The notes beneath the pieces were generated by a model that did not search any database, was not told the origin of the DNA, and was given only the letters and a program-made list of their open reading frames with translations. Below, one piece after another: positions 8,501 to 15,940 of a stretch of 64,000 bases of DNA (its first letter is position 1; each line of letters begins with the position of its first letter). Both the position numbers and the translations under genes were made by a program. This DNA comes from Microbacterium sp. SS28 (GTDB lineage Bacteria; Actinomycetota; Actinomycetes; Actinomycetales; Microbacteriaceae): contig NZ_JAKWJP010000003.1 of NCBI RefSeq assembly GCF_022761035.1, positions 310,001-374,000 of the forward strand. The letters run 5' to 3'.

Positions 8501-10361
8501 AGACCATCTCCTCGTCGAGCTCGCCGACGCGGGCGTTGCGCGTCTCGCCCGCGACGAAGACGCCGAAGAGGCCGCGGTCGGGGATCGTGCCGCCGCTCGT
8601 GACTGCGATGCGCTGCGCGCCGGGTCGGCCGGTGAGCACCCCGAGGTCGCGGTCCCACACGAGACGGGGCCGCAGCTCTGCGAACTCGTCGGAGGGGTAG
8701 CGGCCCGCGAGCAGGTCGAGCGTCGCCTCGTACGCCGAGCGGGGGAGCGCGCGGAACGGCGCGCTGCGCTTGACCGTCTCGTACCAGCCCTCGACGTCGA
8801 CGGGACCGACCGCGCATGCCGCGACGGTCTGCTGCGCGAGGATGTCGAGCGGATTCTGTGGCACGGCGATCGCCTCGATGCGCCCCGAGAGCATGCGCTC
8901 CGTGACGATCGCGGTGTGCAGGACGTCGCCGCGGTGCTTGGGGAAGAGCGCGGCGCGACTGATCTCGCCGACCTGGTGCCCCGCGCGGCCCACGCGCTGC
9001 AGCCCCGACGCGGCCGACGGCGGAGCCTCGACCTGGATGACGAGGTCGACCGCGCCCATGTCGATGCCGAGTTCGAGACTCGACGTCGCCACGACGCAGC
9101 GCAGGATGCCGGACTTGAGCTCCTCCTCGACCTGCGCACGCTGCTCTTTCGAGACCGACCCGTGGTGGGCCTTCGCGAGCACAGGTGCGGCGCCGGCTGT
9201 CGCTCCCGCCTGCGCCTCCCCGATCGCCCCTCCAGACGGCGCATACGCGCCGTCCGGAGCCTCTGCTCCGTGGGCCCGCATCCCTGCAGGGATCGTCTGC
9301 TCCGCCAGCTCGAGCCCCAGTCGCTCCGAGTAGATCTCGTTGAGGCGGCCGGTCAGGCGCTCGCCGAGGCGGCGCGAGTTGACGAAGACGATCGTCGACT
9401 GATGCTGCAGGATGCGATCGACGATCGCCTCCTCGACGTGCGGCCACAGCGAGCCCGTCACCTCGGTCGACTCGGGGCGCGGCGGCGCGAACCAGTCCTC
9501 GTCGGTCGCCGACTCGGAGACGGGCTCGGGTTCGGCGGCCGGGGGCGGCGGGTTGAGCATGTCGTCGACCGGCACGACGACGCTCAGGTCGAACGTCTTC
9601 GAGGCCTTCGGCGCGACGATCTCGACGGGGGCCGCGCCGCCGAGGAACCGCGCGACCTCGTCGATGGGTCGCACCGTCGCCGAGAGGCCGATGCGCTGCG
9701 CCGGGGGCGAGCCCGGCGCGAGGGACTCGCGCAGCGCGTCGAGCCGCTCGAGGCTCACGGCGAGGTGCGCGCCGCGTTTGGTCGCCGCGACGGCGTGCAC
9801 CTCGTCGACGATCACGGTGTGCACGTTCGCGAGCGTCTGCCCAGCCTGGCTCGTGAGCATGAGGTACAGCGACTCGGGCGTCGTGATGAGGATGTCGGGC
9901 GGAGCCGTCACGAGCTTGCGGCGGTCGCTCGAGGTCGTGTCTCCCGAGCGGACTCCGACCGTGACATCCGGAACCGACAGCCCCAGCCTGCGCGCCGACT
10001 GGCCGATGCCGACGAGCGGCGAGCGGAGATTGCGCTCGACGTCGACGCCGAGCGCCTTGAGGGGAGAGATGTAGAGGATGCGGGTGGGGGATGCCGCGGA
10101 CTCCCGGGCTCGCTTCTTGCCGGCTGCCACGGCCGCGGGCTTGTCGCGGAAGACGCGGTCGATCGCCCAGAGGAACGCCGACAGCGTCTTGCCCGAGCCC
10201 GTCGGCGCGACGACCAGCGCGTGCTTGCCGTGCGAGATCGCGTCCCACGCGCCGATCTGCGCCGAGGTGGGCGCCGCGAACGCGCCGCGGAACCAGTCCT
10301 GCGTGGCTGGGCTGAACCGCTCGAGCGTCGCCCGCGCTGAGCTTGTCGAAGCGTCGCTCAT
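5571..10361 (-). CDS. lhr: Large ATP-dependent helicase Lhr
   Basis: 1596 residues, full length for Lhr. Superfamily 2 motifs are clear: Walker A APTGSGKT (52-59), DEVH (about 187), a SAT motif in LSATVRPI, and motif VI GRAGHQ in LQRVGRAGHQVGE. Then follow the Lhr-specific winged helix and beta-barrel region and the long C-terminal domain. It is a 3'-to-5' translocase that unwinds RNA:DNA hybrids and is part of the DNA-damage response in mycobacteria (family knowledge). Two oddities: residues 4-10 are encoded by a widespread repeat (10335-10353), and a palindrome-rich, Gly/Ala-rich insert (9235-9293) lies between the two RecA-like domains. Probably co-transcribed with nei. Confidence 0.92.
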   Translation of the reverse strand: MSDASTSSARATLERFSPATQDWFRGAFAAPTSAQIGAWDAISHGKHALVVAPTGSGKTLSAFLWAIDRVFRDKPAAVAAGKKRARESAASPTRILYISPLKALGVDVERNLRSPLVGIGQSARRLGLSVPDVTVGVRSGDTTSSDRRKLVTAPPDILITTPESLYLMLTSQAGQTLANVHTVIVDEVHAVAATKRGAHLAVSLERLDALRESLAPGSPPAQRIGLSATVRPIDEVARFLGGAAPVEIVAPKASKTFDLSVVVPVDDMLNPPPPAAEPEPVSESATDEDWFAPPRPESTEVTGSLWPHVEEAIVDRILQHQSTIVFVNSRRLGERLTGRLNEIYSERLGLELAEQTIPAGMRAHGAEAPDGAYAPSGGAIGEAQAGATAGAAPVLAKAHHGSVSKEQRAQVEEELKSGILRCVVATSSLELGIDMGAVDLVIQVEAPPSAASGLQRVGRAGHQVGEISRAALFPKHRGDVLHTAIVTERMLSGRIEAIAVPQNPLDILAQQTVAACAVGPVDVEGWYETVKRSAPFRALPRSAYEATLDLLAGRYPSDEFAELRPRLVWDRDLGVLTGRPGAQRIAVTSGGTIPDRGLFGVFVAGETRNARVGELDEEMVYESRVNDVFTLGTTSWRIAEITHDRVNVVPAFGQPGKVPFWHGDGLGRPAELGEALGAFAREVSAAKPEAAEERLIEAGLDANARGNLMAYLAEQREATGTLPTDRSLTVERGRDEVGDWRIILHSPYGMPVHAPWALAVGARIRERLGVDGSAVASDDGIIARIPDATAEPPGAELFVFDADELEQLVTDEVGGSALFASRFRECAARALLLPRLNPNRRSPLWQQRQRSAQLLEVARRHPTFPIILETLREVLQDVYDVPALLRIARGIGDRRIRLVETEPSQPSPYARDLLFGYVGAFMYEGDSPLAERRAAALSVDPALLSELLGKVEMRELLDPDVILQFEREAQRLDPDRRARGAEGVADLLRMLGPLDAAEVAVRLEPADGAAQPADGAGAATAAEASAHLDALIAARRAIPVTIGGASRVAAIEDAGRLRDALGAALPVGIPTAFLDPLADPLGDLVARHARTHGPFTADAVALRFGVGVAVVRQTLQRLESQGRVASGFFLPAAAGGGGDDTEWCDTAVLRRLRMRSLAAIRGSVEPVSQEAYARFLPTWQHVTRPLEGIDGVAAVIEQLAGVPIPASAWEALVLPSRVADYAPAMLDELTATGEVVWSGHGALPGRDGWIALHPADTAPLTLAAADEVDGSLEAQLLAALGGGGAYFAAQLRQLTGAENEQSIIEALWNLTWSGRITNDTFAPVRTLIAGGSQAHKVSRRAPRTRMYRGAAARTVAASVPPRPPSIGGRWSLLPEPEPDAAMRATAAASLLLDRYGVVTRGAVQSEGVPGGFAQVYRVLAGFEEAGHCRRGYVIERLGAAQFAASATVDRLREFAALPDPAPLRAVTLAATDPANPYGAALGWAALEGVGHRPGRKAGALVVLVDGTLTLYLERGGKSALAFTDDAERLAAAARDLAATARARRLDTLTIEQVNGVFVYTTSVGQALRDAGFVESPRGLTLRRLTAGDAAREATRA
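9235..9293 (-). repeat. Cluster of three perfect palindromes inside lhr
   Basis: Three palindromes in 59 bases of coding sequence: GACGGCG-CATACG-CGCCGTC (9235-9254), GGAGC-CTCT-GCTCC (9256-9269) and ATCCCTGCAGGGAT (9280-9293). They encode part of a Gly/Ala/Pro-rich loop of Lhr (IPAGMRAHGAEAPDGAYAP) just before the second RecA domain and keep the frame open. Confidence 0.6.
10335..10353 (-). repeat. Dispersed repeat CGCTTCGACAAGCTCAGCG in the lhr N-terminus
   Basis: On the minus strand this 19-mer encodes residues around ASTSSA just after the lhr start codon. From memory the same sequence recurs widely in actinobacterial genomes; it is present only once in this window. Confidence 0.5.
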
Positions 10362-10416
10362 CCCTCTATCCTCGCCCCGGGTTCCGACATGCGGGCCGCG
10401 CTGCGAGCAGCGGGCG

Positions 10417-10611
10417 TCAGTAGCGCTCGAGGGGGATGAGCAGCCAGAGCAGCAGATAGAGCCAGAGGGAGAGCCCGAAGAACACGACCGACCCGACCAT
10501 GAGCACGCGCACGACGGTGACGCTCATCTCGAAGCGGTTCGCGATAGCGAGGCAGACGCCGCCGATGACGCGGCCGGCGCGGGGTCGGACGAGTTGGGCC
10601 ATGCCGCCCAT
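10417..10611 (-). CDS. PspC-domain small membrane protein
   Basis: 64 residues (61 if translation starts at the ATG at 10602). RPRAGRVIGGVCLAIANRF followed by two hydrophobic segments ending LLIPLERY is the signature of the PspC domain, found in phage-shock and envelope-stress membrane proteins. It sits between the ABC-F gene (31 bases upstream) and lhr (55 bases downstream), both on the same strand, so it may be in one transcript. No PspA or PspB gene is nearby, so involvement in a phage-shock response is uncertain. Confidence 0.75.
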   Translation of the reverse strand: MGGMAQLVRPRAGRVIGGVCLAIANRFEMSVTVVRVLMVGSVVFFGLSLWLYLLLWLLIPLERY

Positions 10612-10642
10612 CCTGCCCTCATCCTCCCCGCACCGGTAGACG

Positions 10643-12307
10643 TCACTGCTCCGCGATCGTGCCGTCCTGCGAGAGCTCGAGCACGAGGTTCACGCCGAGT
10701 CGCTCGAGGAATGCGTCGTCGTGGCTCACGACGAGCACCGCGCCGCGGTAGGCCGAGAGCGCCTCGACGAGCCGGTCGACCGTGTCGAGGTCGAGGTTGT
10801 TCGTCGGCTCGTCGAGCACGAGCAGCTGCGGGGGCGGGTCGGCCAGCAGCAGCCGCGCGAGCGCGACGCGGAACCGCTCGCCGCCCGAGAGCGTCGCGAC
10901 GGGCCGCATCGCGGCGTCGCCGCGGATGAGGAACCGCGCGAGGCGATTGCGCAGCTCTCCCGTCGGGATCTCGGGGGCGCCCGCCGCGATGTTCTCGAGC
11001 GCGGACGCCGCCTCGTCGAGCCCGTCCATACGCTGCGGCAGGTAGCCGATCCGGTCGGTGAGCGCCGTCGCTCGTGCACAACTCCGGAGGATCGGCGCGC
11101 CGCGGTCCGTCAGCGCGCTATCCCATGTCGATTCCGCCGGATCTCCGGAGTTGTGCACGACCGGCCCGACGAGCCTCTCGAGCAGGGTCGTCTTGCCCGA
11201 CCCGTTGGGGCCGATCAGCGCGACCCTCTCCGGGCCCTGCACCGTCCACGATTGGACGCCGTCGCCGACCGTCGCGATGCGGCGCCCCGCCGGCACGTCG
11301 GGGTCGGGCAGGTCGATGCGCAGCGCGTCGTCGTCGCGAACGCGGCGCTCGGCTGCGTCGAGCACCGCCCGCGCGGAGGCCTCGCGATCGGCCTTCTCGC
11401 CCCGCATCTTGCCCGCCGATACCTGCGCGGCGCGCTGGAGGTTGCCCGCGACGATCGGGGGCACGCGCTTCTGGAACTGGGCCTTGCGACCCATCGCGGC
11501 GCGCTTTGCGAGCTTGGACTCGGCCTCGATGCGCTCGCGCTTCTCGCGCTTGACGGCCTGCGCCGCCGACCGCTCGGCCTGCCGGGCGGCGCCCTGCTCG
11601 GCATCCAGCCACGCGCGCCAGGCCGAGTACGGCCCGCCGAACACCGACAGCTCGTTCGCGTACAGCTCGGCCGTGTCGTCCACGAGCTCGAGCAGCGCCG
11701 TGTCGTGGCTCACGACGATGAGCGCTCCGCGCCAGTTCTGCACCATCGAGTAGAGCCGTGCCCGGGCGTCGCGGTCGAGGTTGTTCGTCGGCTCGTCGAG
11801 CAGCACGACGGGAGCACCGCGCAGCCGGATGCCCGCGATCGCCGTGAGCATCGCCTCGCCGCCCGACAGCGCGCCGACGCGTCGCTCGAGCATGTCGGGT
11901 GCCAGGCCCGCCTCGGCGAGCGCGGTGTGCGCGCGGGCCTCGATGTCCCAGTCGGCCCCGACGGCGTCGAAGTGGCGAGGATCGGGATCGCCCGCCTCGA
12001 TCGCGCGCAGGGCGCGCAGCGCCGAGCCGACGCCGAGCAGGTCGGCGACGGGGCGGTCGACGTCGAGCGTCAGCCGCTGCGGGAGGTACGCGGCATCCGT
12101 CGACCGCGAAACCCGGCCGCTGTCCGGCGCGAGCTCGCCCGCGACGAGGCGCAGCAGTGTGGACTTGCCCGAGCCGTTGCGGCCGACGAGGCCCGTACGG
12201 CCGGAGCCGAAGGCTCCCGAGACGCCCGCGAGCGCGGTCGTCCCGTCGGGCCAGGTGAAGGTGACGTCGTCGAGGACGACGGAAGGGGTGAAGGTATGAG
12301 CGGGCAT
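10643..12307 (-). CDS. ABC-F family ATPase with an in-frame palindromic insert
   Basis: 554 residues with two ABC domains and no membrane segment, as in ABC-F translation factors. Walker A motifs are GRNGSGKST (42-50) and GPNGSGKTT (366-374); signatures LSGGE occur in both halves, and the first Walker B reads VVLLDEPTNNLD. A linker rich in Lys, Arg and Glu joins the domains. ABC-F proteins bind the ribosomal E site; some protect against antibiotics, which cannot be decided here. Residues about 383-412 come from an 89-bp palindromic element and separate Walker A from the RIGYLPQ region. Start taken at ATG 12307; an upstream ATG at 12340 would add 11 residues. A long leader with a small ORF precedes it. 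Confidence 0.8.
   Translation of the reverse strand: MPAHTFTPSVVLDDVTFTWPDGTTALAGVSGAFGSGRTGLVGRNGSGKSTLLRLVAGELAPDSGRVSRSTDAAYLPQRLTLDVDRPVADLLGVGSALRALRAIEAGDPDPRHFDAVGADWDIEARAHTALAEAGLAPDMLERRVGALSGGEAMLTAIAGIRLRGAPVVLLDEPTNNLDRDARARLYSMVQNWRGALIVVSHDTALLELVDDTAELYANELSVFGGPYSAWRAWLDAEQGAARQAERSAAQAVKREKRERIEAESKLAKRAAMGRKAQFQKRVPPIVAGNLQRAAQVSAGKMRGEKADREASARAVLDAAERRVRDDDALRIDLPDPDVPAGRRIATVGDGVQSWTVQGPERVALIGPNGSGKTTLLERLVGPVVHNSGDPAESTWDSALTDRGAPILRSCARATALTDRIGYLPQRMDGLDEAASALENIAAGAPEIPTGELRNRLARFLIRGDAAMRPVATLSGGERFRVALARLLLADPPPQLLVLDEPTNNLDLDTVDRLVEALSAYRGAVLVVSHDDAFLERLGVNLVLELSQDGTIAEQ
11072..11160 (-). repeat. 89-bp palindromic element inserted in frame in the ABC-F gene
   Basis: The ends TCGTGCACAACTCCGGAG (11072-11089) and CTCCGGAGTTGTGCACGA (11143-11160) are perfect 18-bp inverted repeats, and partial pairing continues inward. 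It encodes about 30 residues (VVHNSGDPAE...ILRSCARA) within ATPase domain 2. A related, diverged copy lies at 17628-17717. Confidence 0.8.
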
Positions 12308-12444
12308 CAGGTCTCCGAGGTGTCGTGTATGCACTGACACCGAGGAGCCGCGGAGCGCTCGGACGAGAATGCCGGAGGCAGGAAGGCGGCGGAGTTCGAC
12401 GGGTCAGCGCGGATCGGGGCGCAGACGCGTCGAGGGTCGACGGA

Positions 12445-12498
12445 TCAGCGCGTGGTCACAGCGCGGAAGCGACGATCTCCGTCAACGGCTTTCCTCAC
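12445..12498 (-). CDS. Possible 17-residue leader peptide upstream of the ABC-F gene
   Basis: GTG start at 12498, stop at 12445, translating to VRKAVDGDRRFRAVTTR. It lies downstream of a candidate -10 box TATGCT (12520-12525) in a leader of about 200 bases before the ABC-F start. Resistance-type ABC-F genes are often controlled by such leader peptides, but no ribosome binding site is visible and the frame is short, so this is tentative. Confidence 0.25.
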   Translation of the reverse strand: MRKAVDGDRRFRAVTTR

Positions 12499-12519
12499 AC
12501 TCGGGACAAGGACCGGGCC

Positions 12520-12525
12520 AGCATA
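12520..12525 (-). promoter_or_regulatory. Candidate -10 box TATGCT for ABC-F transcript
   Basis: TATGCT on the minus strand about 213 bases before the ABC-F start. The region between holds a 17-residue frame and two near-identical 15-mers (GCGCTGATCCGTCGA and GCGCTGACCCGTCGA), so a regulated leader is possible. No clear -35 box. Confidence 0.35.
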
Positions 12526-12577
12526 GCGAACCGATCCTGGGAAGGAAACGGGCAACGTCCCCGCGCGGCTCAGCGGC

Positions 12578-13309
12578 TCAGCCGGCGAGCGCCTCGAGCT
12601 GCTTGTCGAGGAACGTCCGCACGTCGGTGAGCTCCTGCTCCGACACGCTGTGCGTGAGCCCCGCGTACACGCGGCCGCTCAGCTCGACGTGCGCGGGCAG
12701 CCAGTCGACGCTGTGCGCGACGAGGAACTCCGGGATGACGTCGTCGTTCGTCCCGCGGCCCCAGAAGACGGGCGGCTTGCGCTCGGCGAGCGAGGCGTCG
12801 CCCGGCAGGTCCCCCGGCGTCGCATAGCCCGACAGATTGACGGCGAACGCGAAGCGCTCCGGCTCGAGGCGCATCGCCTGCAGCGCGACGGCGCCGCCCT
12901 GCGAGAACCCCAGCATGCCGACGGGCGCGGGCGCGGGTGCGACGACGTCGAGCCAGTGCAGGAATCGGGATGCCGCCGCCGTCGTCTTGTCTCCGTCACG
13001 CCCGTCGAGCCCCTCGATCGGGTACCAGGAGTAGCCGGGCGCGGGCCACGGCGGGCTCAGCGGCGCCCGGACGGCGGCGACGACGAACTCGGGCGGCAGG
13101 TACGGGACGAGGCCGAAGAGGTCGCGCTCGTCAGCGCCGTAGCCGTGCAGCAGGACCAGGAGGGGGCGCCCCGCCCGCTCTGTCTCCGGTGCCGACCACA
13201 GGACGATGCCGTGATCGAGGTGCGGGGTCTGCGGCGAATCCGGGTCCACGCGCCCGGAGGCTCCGGGCGACGCGCCGGCGGCGTCTGGAGTGGGCGAAGC
13301 ATCCGTCAT
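12578..13309 (-). CDS. Alpha/beta-hydrolase, phospholipase/carboxylesterase family
   Basis: 243 residues. The fold is shown by LVLLHGYGADERDLFGLVPYL (about 51-71), the nucleophile elbow GFSQGGA with S136, an acid at D189 or D190 in GTNDDVIP, and H220 in GLTHSVSEQEL. This matches the YpfH/carboxylesterase-2 group that hydrolyses short-chain esters or lysophospholipids. Residues 1-30 are Pro/Ser/Gly-rich and probably disordered. Start at ATG 13309, nine bases after GGGAGG; an ATG at 13318 lies too close to that site. Divergent from the DUF4916 gene with 54 bases between. Confidence 0.82.
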   Translation of the reverse strand: MTDASPTPDAAGASPGASGRVDPDSPQTPHLDHGIVLWSAPETERAGRPLLVLLHGYGADERDLFGLVPYLPPEFVVAAVRAPLSPPWPAPGYSWYPIEGLDGRDGDKTTAAASRFLHWLDVVAPAPAPVGMLGFSQGGAVALQAMRLEPERFAFAVNLSGYATPGDLPGDASLAERKPPVFWGRGTNDDVIPEFLVAHSVDWLPAHVELSGRVYAGLTHSVSEQELTDVRTFLDKQLEALAG

Positions 13310-13351
13310 GCCTTCCATCCTCCCAGTCGGCCCCGCGCGCGGGGTGTGGGG

Positions 13352-13357
13352 TATACA
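13352..13357 (+). promoter_or_regulatory. -10 box TATACA for DUF4916 gene
   Basis: Six bases before the ATG at 13364. Confidence 0.55.
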
Positions 13358-13363
13358 GGAGTC

Positions 13364-14032
13364 ATGCCGGTGCGCACGCCTGATCCCGATCCGAACGAGA
13401 GCGACGACCAGGGCACGCCGCGCGATCCGCTCGGCGGCATCGGCGCGAGCTTCGGCGTCTCGGGGCGCCCCGTGGGCGACGGGTCGTTCGGCTCGCCGGC
13501 GCCGGGCAACGCCGCGAACCCCGGCTGGCTCACCGACATCGAGCTCGCTGAGGCGCGTCGCCGCCTGCCGATTCTCTACGTCGAGGCGATTCCGGTCCGA
13601 ACCGACGGCGTGGGCGCCGTGACGCAGGTCGGGATCCTCTTGCGCGCGACCCCGCTCGGCGAGATCACGCGGTCGATCGTCTCGGGGCGGGTGCGGTACA
13701 GCGAGACGGTGCGCGACGCGCTCTTCCGCCACCTCGAGAACGACCTGGGGCCGATGGCCTTCCCCCTCCTCCCGCCGCAGCCCGTGCCGTTCACGGTCGC
13801 CGAGTACTTCCCGATGCCGGGTCTCAGCCCCTTCCACGACGACCGCCAGCACGCCGTGTCGCTCGCGTTCGTCGTGCCCGTGACGGGCACGTGCGAGCCG
13901 CGCCAGGACGCGCTCGAGGTGACGTGGATGACGCCGGAGGAAGCGGCATCCGACGCCCTCGCCGCCGAGATGGAGGGCGGCCGCGCGACGCTCGTGCGCC
14001 TCGCCCTCGCGAGCGTCGGCGCACTGCGCTGA
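13364..14032 (+). CDS. DUF4916 / Nudix-like protein with a degenerate Nudix box
   Basis: 222 residues. A disordered N-terminal 55 residues precedes a Nudix-like fold (LPILYVEAIPVRTDGVGAVTQVGILLR). Where the Nudix box should read G-x5-E-x7-REUxEExGU, this protein has SGRVRYSETVRDALFRHLENDLG: the REUxEE core is RHLEND, with two of the metal-binding Glu positions changed. This actinobacterial family is annotated as Nudix-related, and hydrolase activity should not be assumed. A 16-bp palindrome downstream (14072-14087) is a likely terminator. Confidence 0.7.
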   Translation: MPVRTPDPDPNESDDQGTPRDPLGGIGASFGVSGRPVGDGSFGSPAPGNAANPGWLTDIELAEARRRLPILYVEAIPVRTDGVGAVTQVGILLRATPLGEITRSIVSGRVRYSETVRDALFRHLENDLGPMAFPLLPPQPVPFTVAEYFPMPGLSPFHDDRQHAVSLAFVVPVTGTCEPRQDALEVTWMTPEEAASDALAAEMEGGRATLVRLALASVGALR

Positions 14033-14071
14033 GTCGTCGCGACGAGGGGTGAGCGGCCCGTGCCCGCGGTG

Positions 14072-14087
14072 TCCCCGCGCGCGGGGA
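14072..14087 (+). terminator. Palindrome TCCCCGCGCGCGGGGA
   Basis: A perfect 16-bp palindrome 40 bases past the DUF4916 stop; may act as a terminator. Confidence 0.4.
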
Positions 14088-14107
14088 TTCGTCTCGGTTT
14101 CGCCAGG

Positions 14108-14113
14108 TAGGAT
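14108..14113 (+). promoter_or_regulatory. Candidate -10 box TAGGAT for the DivIVA-like gene, inside a small dyad
   Basis: TAGGAT lies within GGTAG-N8-CTACC (14106-14123). It would give a leader of about 160 bases before the ATG at 14282. No convincing -35 box. Confidence 0.35.
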
Positions 14114-14281
14114 TCCTGCTACCCGAGGCGCAAACGCGCCGACCCCCCCGGTGTCGCGACGGATCGCGACGTCCCTCGCCTTCCTCGCTGTCCCCCCTCT
14201 CAGAGGTGCCCGTGCGTCGGCAGGGCCGTCCGTCCGGCCTGCCCGCCGTGATCCTCTGACCCACGAGAAGCGGAGACACAG

Positions 14282-15868
14282 ATGTCCGATCAGCAGATTC
14301 CCGCCCGGAACCCCGGGCTCGAAGAGGTCGCGCCCTTCGAGGAGCTGCTCGGCGGCGCCGCGGCCGCGCCCGCCGAGTCGTCGTTCGCGACGGTCTTCCG
14401 GGGGTACGACAAGGACGAGGTCGACTCCGCGATCGCCCGTCTGACCTCGCGCATGCGCGCCGACAGCGCCGAGATCGCGTTCCTCGAGGAGCGCTACCGC
14501 CGCGTGAACGAGACGGCAGGCGACCAGAGCCGCGAGGCACTCGAGCGCCTGCAGGCCGAGTCCGACGCGAAGCTCGCGGCGGCCGAGACCCGCAACCGCG
14601 AGAACCTCGAGCGCTTCCAGGCCAAGCTCACGGCCGCCAACACGCGCATCGCGAAGGCCGAGCAGAGCATCCAGGCCGAGGTGGCCGCGGCGACCGAGAC
14701 GAGCCGCGAGACCGTCGAGCGCCTCGAGGCCGAGCTCACGGCCGCCACCGCGCGCGCCACGAAGGCCGAGTCGCGCGTCAAGACGCTGACCGACGAGCTC
14801 GTCGACGGCGGCGGCGAGACCGGGAACCGCCCGCAGTTCGAGGAGATCCTCCGCGTCGCCGAGGAGCAGGCGAGCCAGGTCATCCGCAACGCGAGCATCC
14901 AGGGCGACCGGCTGCTGGAGGCGTCGCGCAGCGAGATCGAGAACCGCCGCAAGGAGGTCCAGGCCGAGGCCGAGGCCATCCGCACGCAGGCCGGGCACGA
15001 TGCGCAGCAGGCGCGCCTGAAGATCGAGACCGAGCTCATGGCGCACCAGGCGCGTCTCGAGCGCGAGGCCGCGCACGCGGCCGAGAAGGTCTCGCAGGCC
15101 GAGCAGGAGGCCGCCGCGATCCGCAGCGAGGCCGAGAGGGGCGCCGCGGCGCTGCGCTCGCTCGTCGCGCGCGAGACGGGGCTCTCCCGTTCCGAGGCCG
15201 AAGAGGCCGTCCGCGAGCTGCGGGTGCGCGCCCTCGAGTTCGAGGAGTCGCTCACGCGCCGCCAGGACGACGCGCAGCAGGAGTTCCTCGTGCTGCACAA
15301 CCAGGCCGTCGCGCACGCGGAGCGCATCACTCAGGACGCCAACGACCAGGTCGCGGCGTCGCTCGAGCACGCACAGCGCGTCGGCGCCAAGGCCGACGAC
15401 TTCGACCGACTGATGCGCGCGCAGGCGCAGCAGATCGAGGCGGACGCCAACATTCGCGCCCGCGAGCAGCTCGACCGCGCGCGGGTCAAGGCGCAGAAGA
15501 TCATCGACACCGTCACGACGCACTCGCAGTCGGTGCTGCGCGACGCCGAGGACCGCACGCGTCAGCTGCGCTGGCAGCAGCACCAGCTCATGAGCTTCAT
15601 GGCCGAGGTCAAGGAGCTCATCCGCCCCGAGATGACCCTCGAGGGCGCCGAGCAGGCGACTGAGCCGTTCCTCGGCGCGGACGCCCTCGCGCCCGTCGCC
15701 GGCTCGACCGACGAGGCGTCGGTCGACGAGATCTCGGTCGGCGATGTCTCGGTCGACGACGTCGACGCCGAGCTCGCCGAGCTCGTCGAGCAGGCCGCCG
15801 ACGCCCAGGACGACGCGCAGGGCGACGCGCACGAGGGCGAGCAGCCCGCGCACGAGCACCACGGCTGA
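14282..15868 (+). CDS. DivIVA-like coiled-coil protein
   Basis: 528 residues. Residues 35-55 (SFATVFRGYDKDEVDSAIARL) match the DivIVA membrane-targeting turn with its GYDxxEVD core. Then follows an almost continuous coiled coil from about 55 to 450, rich in Ala, Glu and Arg with heptad periodicity. The tail is acidic and ends in His-rich EHEHHG-like sequence. Such proteins scaffold polar growth and septation in actinobacteria; this one is longer than Wag31 and resembles polarity scaffolds. Start is ATG 14282 with GCGGAGA upstream. Placement of the DivIVA motif is confident, exact role is not. Confidence 0.7.
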   Translation: MSDQQIPARNPGLEEVAPFEELLGGAAAAPAESSFATVFRGYDKDEVDSAIARLTSRMRADSAEIAFLEERYRRVNETAGDQSREALERLQAESDAKLAAAETRNRENLERFQAKLTAANTRIAKAEQSIQAEVAAATETSRETVERLEAELTAATARATKAESRVKTLTDELVDGGGETGNRPQFEEILRVAEEQASQVIRNASIQGDRLLEASRSEIENRRKEVQAEAEAIRTQAGHDAQQARLKIETELMAHQARLEREAAHAAEKVSQAEQEAAAIRSEAERGAAALRSLVARETGLSRSEAEEAVRELRVRALEFEESLTRRQDDAQQEFLVLHNQAVAHAERITQDANDQVAASLEHAQRVGAKADDFDRLMRAQAQQIEADANIRAREQLDRARVKAQKIIDTVTTHSQSVLRDAEDRTRQLRWQQHQLMSFMAEVKELIRPEMTLEGAEQATEPFLGADALAPVAGSTDEASVDEISVGDVSVDDVDAELAELVEQAADAQDDAQGDAHEGEQPAHEHHG

Positions 15869-15907
15869 GGCATCGGGCCGCGGCCCGGCCTCATGACCAC
15901 GACGCCG

Positions 15908-15931
15908 CCGGGCGGGAGCGATCCCGCCCGG
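15908..15931. terminator. Bidirectional hairpin between convergent genes
   Basis: CCGGGCGGGA - GCGA - TCCCGCCCGG, a perfect 10-bp stem with a tetraloop, placed between the DivIVA-like stop (15868) and the CHRD gene stop (15941), so it can serve both strands. Confidence 0.65.
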
Positions 15932-15940
15932 TGGTTCGCG

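Noticed and set aside
8103..10340. 745-codon open frame antisense to lhr (also 5331-7901)
   Set aside because: Arg/Ala-rich translation with no family resemblance; lhr motifs on the other strand are complete.
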